Positions 33,846 to 34,070 of a DNA stretch of 34,070 bases are shown here, one piece after another. Every line of letters begins with the position of its first letter. The stretch's first letter is position 1. Below the pieces are notes generated by a model. The model saw only the letters and a list, made by a program, of their open reading frames with translations. It was not told where the DNA came from and made no database searches. Made by a program: the position numbers and the translations under genes. The stretch spans positions 1 to 34,070 of the forward strand of contig CAJADG010000057.1 of NCBI GenBank assembly GCA_903938445.1. Reading direction: 5' to 3'. The DNA comes from an uncultured Bacteroidota bacterium (GTDB lineage: Bacteria; Bacteroidota; Bacteroidia; Chitinophagales; Chitinophagaceae).

Positions 33846-34070
33846 TTTGTAAGGTATTTGTTTATGATATTTAAAGTGCGAAATTAAACTAAAACTTGTT
33901 AATAAACCTTATAAACCCTTAACAAATCATTAACTATTTTTTGATGTTTAAGTATTAAATAAAATCCAGTTTTTATTATTAAACATTAATATGTGTAAAA
34001 TACTGACAATAAACAATTTAATAGTAAACCTTAAATCATTTATTTATATAAATTATTAATTTACAATAAT
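33846..34070. other. Upstream region of the TonB receptor; no gene seen
   Basis: The last 225 bp are extremely AT-rich and hold no convincing open reading frame. They should contain the promoter of the receptor gene; the best candidate is TAATTTCG on the minus strand (33879-33886), one mismatch from TAnnTTTG and 33 nt before the start. TAAACCTTA occurs twice (33903-33911 and 34025-34033). I see no RNA gene or riboswitch. Confidence 0.5.

Noticed and set aside
1..34070. tRNA, rRNA, CRISPR, insertion sequence or riboswitch
   Set aside because: No cloverleaf-like segment, regular spaced repeat array, transposase frame, terminal inverted repeat or long conserved leader was found by eye; genes fill nearly the whole window.

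Overview
The window looks like chromosomal DNA of a low-GC member of the Bacteroidota, probably a Chitinophagales/Chitinophagaceae-type bacterium. Genes have weak ribosome binding sites. Exported proteins often carry short signal peptides ending in Ala-Gln. Two intergenic sites match the Bacteroidota -7 promoter element TAnnTTTG exactly. Families typical of the phylum are present: type IX secretion (T9SS) sorting domains, DUF5916, DUF1080, Oar-like TonB-dependent receptors and YncE/phosphoesterase fusions. The genus is an inference. I see no tRNA, rRNA, CRISPR array, insertion sequence or integrase.

Layout. (1) 1-3601, minus strand: a tripartite efflux operon of TolC-like channel, very short lipoprotein adaptor and RND pump; the pump gene runs off the left edge. 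(2) 3764-5062: a Tat-exported class V PLP enzyme, closed by a perfect 15-bp hairpin terminator. (3) 5129-7015: a two-gene unit of a T9SS-sorted secreted protein and a fibre-like surface protein. (4) 7012-8286, minus: a Tat-exported M24 peptidase. (5) 8404-15407: a tight run of DUF5916 outer-membrane protein, class C beta-lactamase-like serine hydrolase, ACS-type MFS transporter and a secreted YncE/phosphoesterase fusion. (6) 15446-18472: a MacA-FtsX-LolD type ABC export operon behind a good promoter match. (7) 18475-22688: an AraC regulator divergent from a four-gene operon (PhyH-type dioxygenase, aldo/keto reductase, exported Dabb protein, exported alpha/beta hydrolase). (8) 22678-23871, minus: a Cys/Met-metabolism PLP enzyme. 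(9) 23965-26323: an exported D-aminoacylase-like amidohydrolase and a secreted protein of unknown function. (10) 26352-27056, minus: a VIT1/CCC1 metal transporter. (11) 27168-30469: a Tat-exported Gfo/Idh/MocA oxidoreductase and a double-DUF1080 protein, which together resemble the oxidative 3-keto-glycoside route. (12) 30573-33845, minus: a large Oar-like TonB-dependent receptor.

How it fits together. Most gene products act in the cell envelope: export pumps, a nutrient receptor, and an unusually large set of periplasmic enzymes acting on peptides, N-acyl-amino acids or sugars. The strongest leads are the AraC-linked PhyH/AKR/Dabb/hydrolase operon, the fibre-like secreted pair with its start codon inside a terminator hairpin, the adaptor without an alpha-hairpin, and the palindrome that exactly spans a stop-to-start junction at 12960-12978. 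Most families are known; possible novelty lies in combinations and architecture. No clearly new system is proven by the sequence alone.
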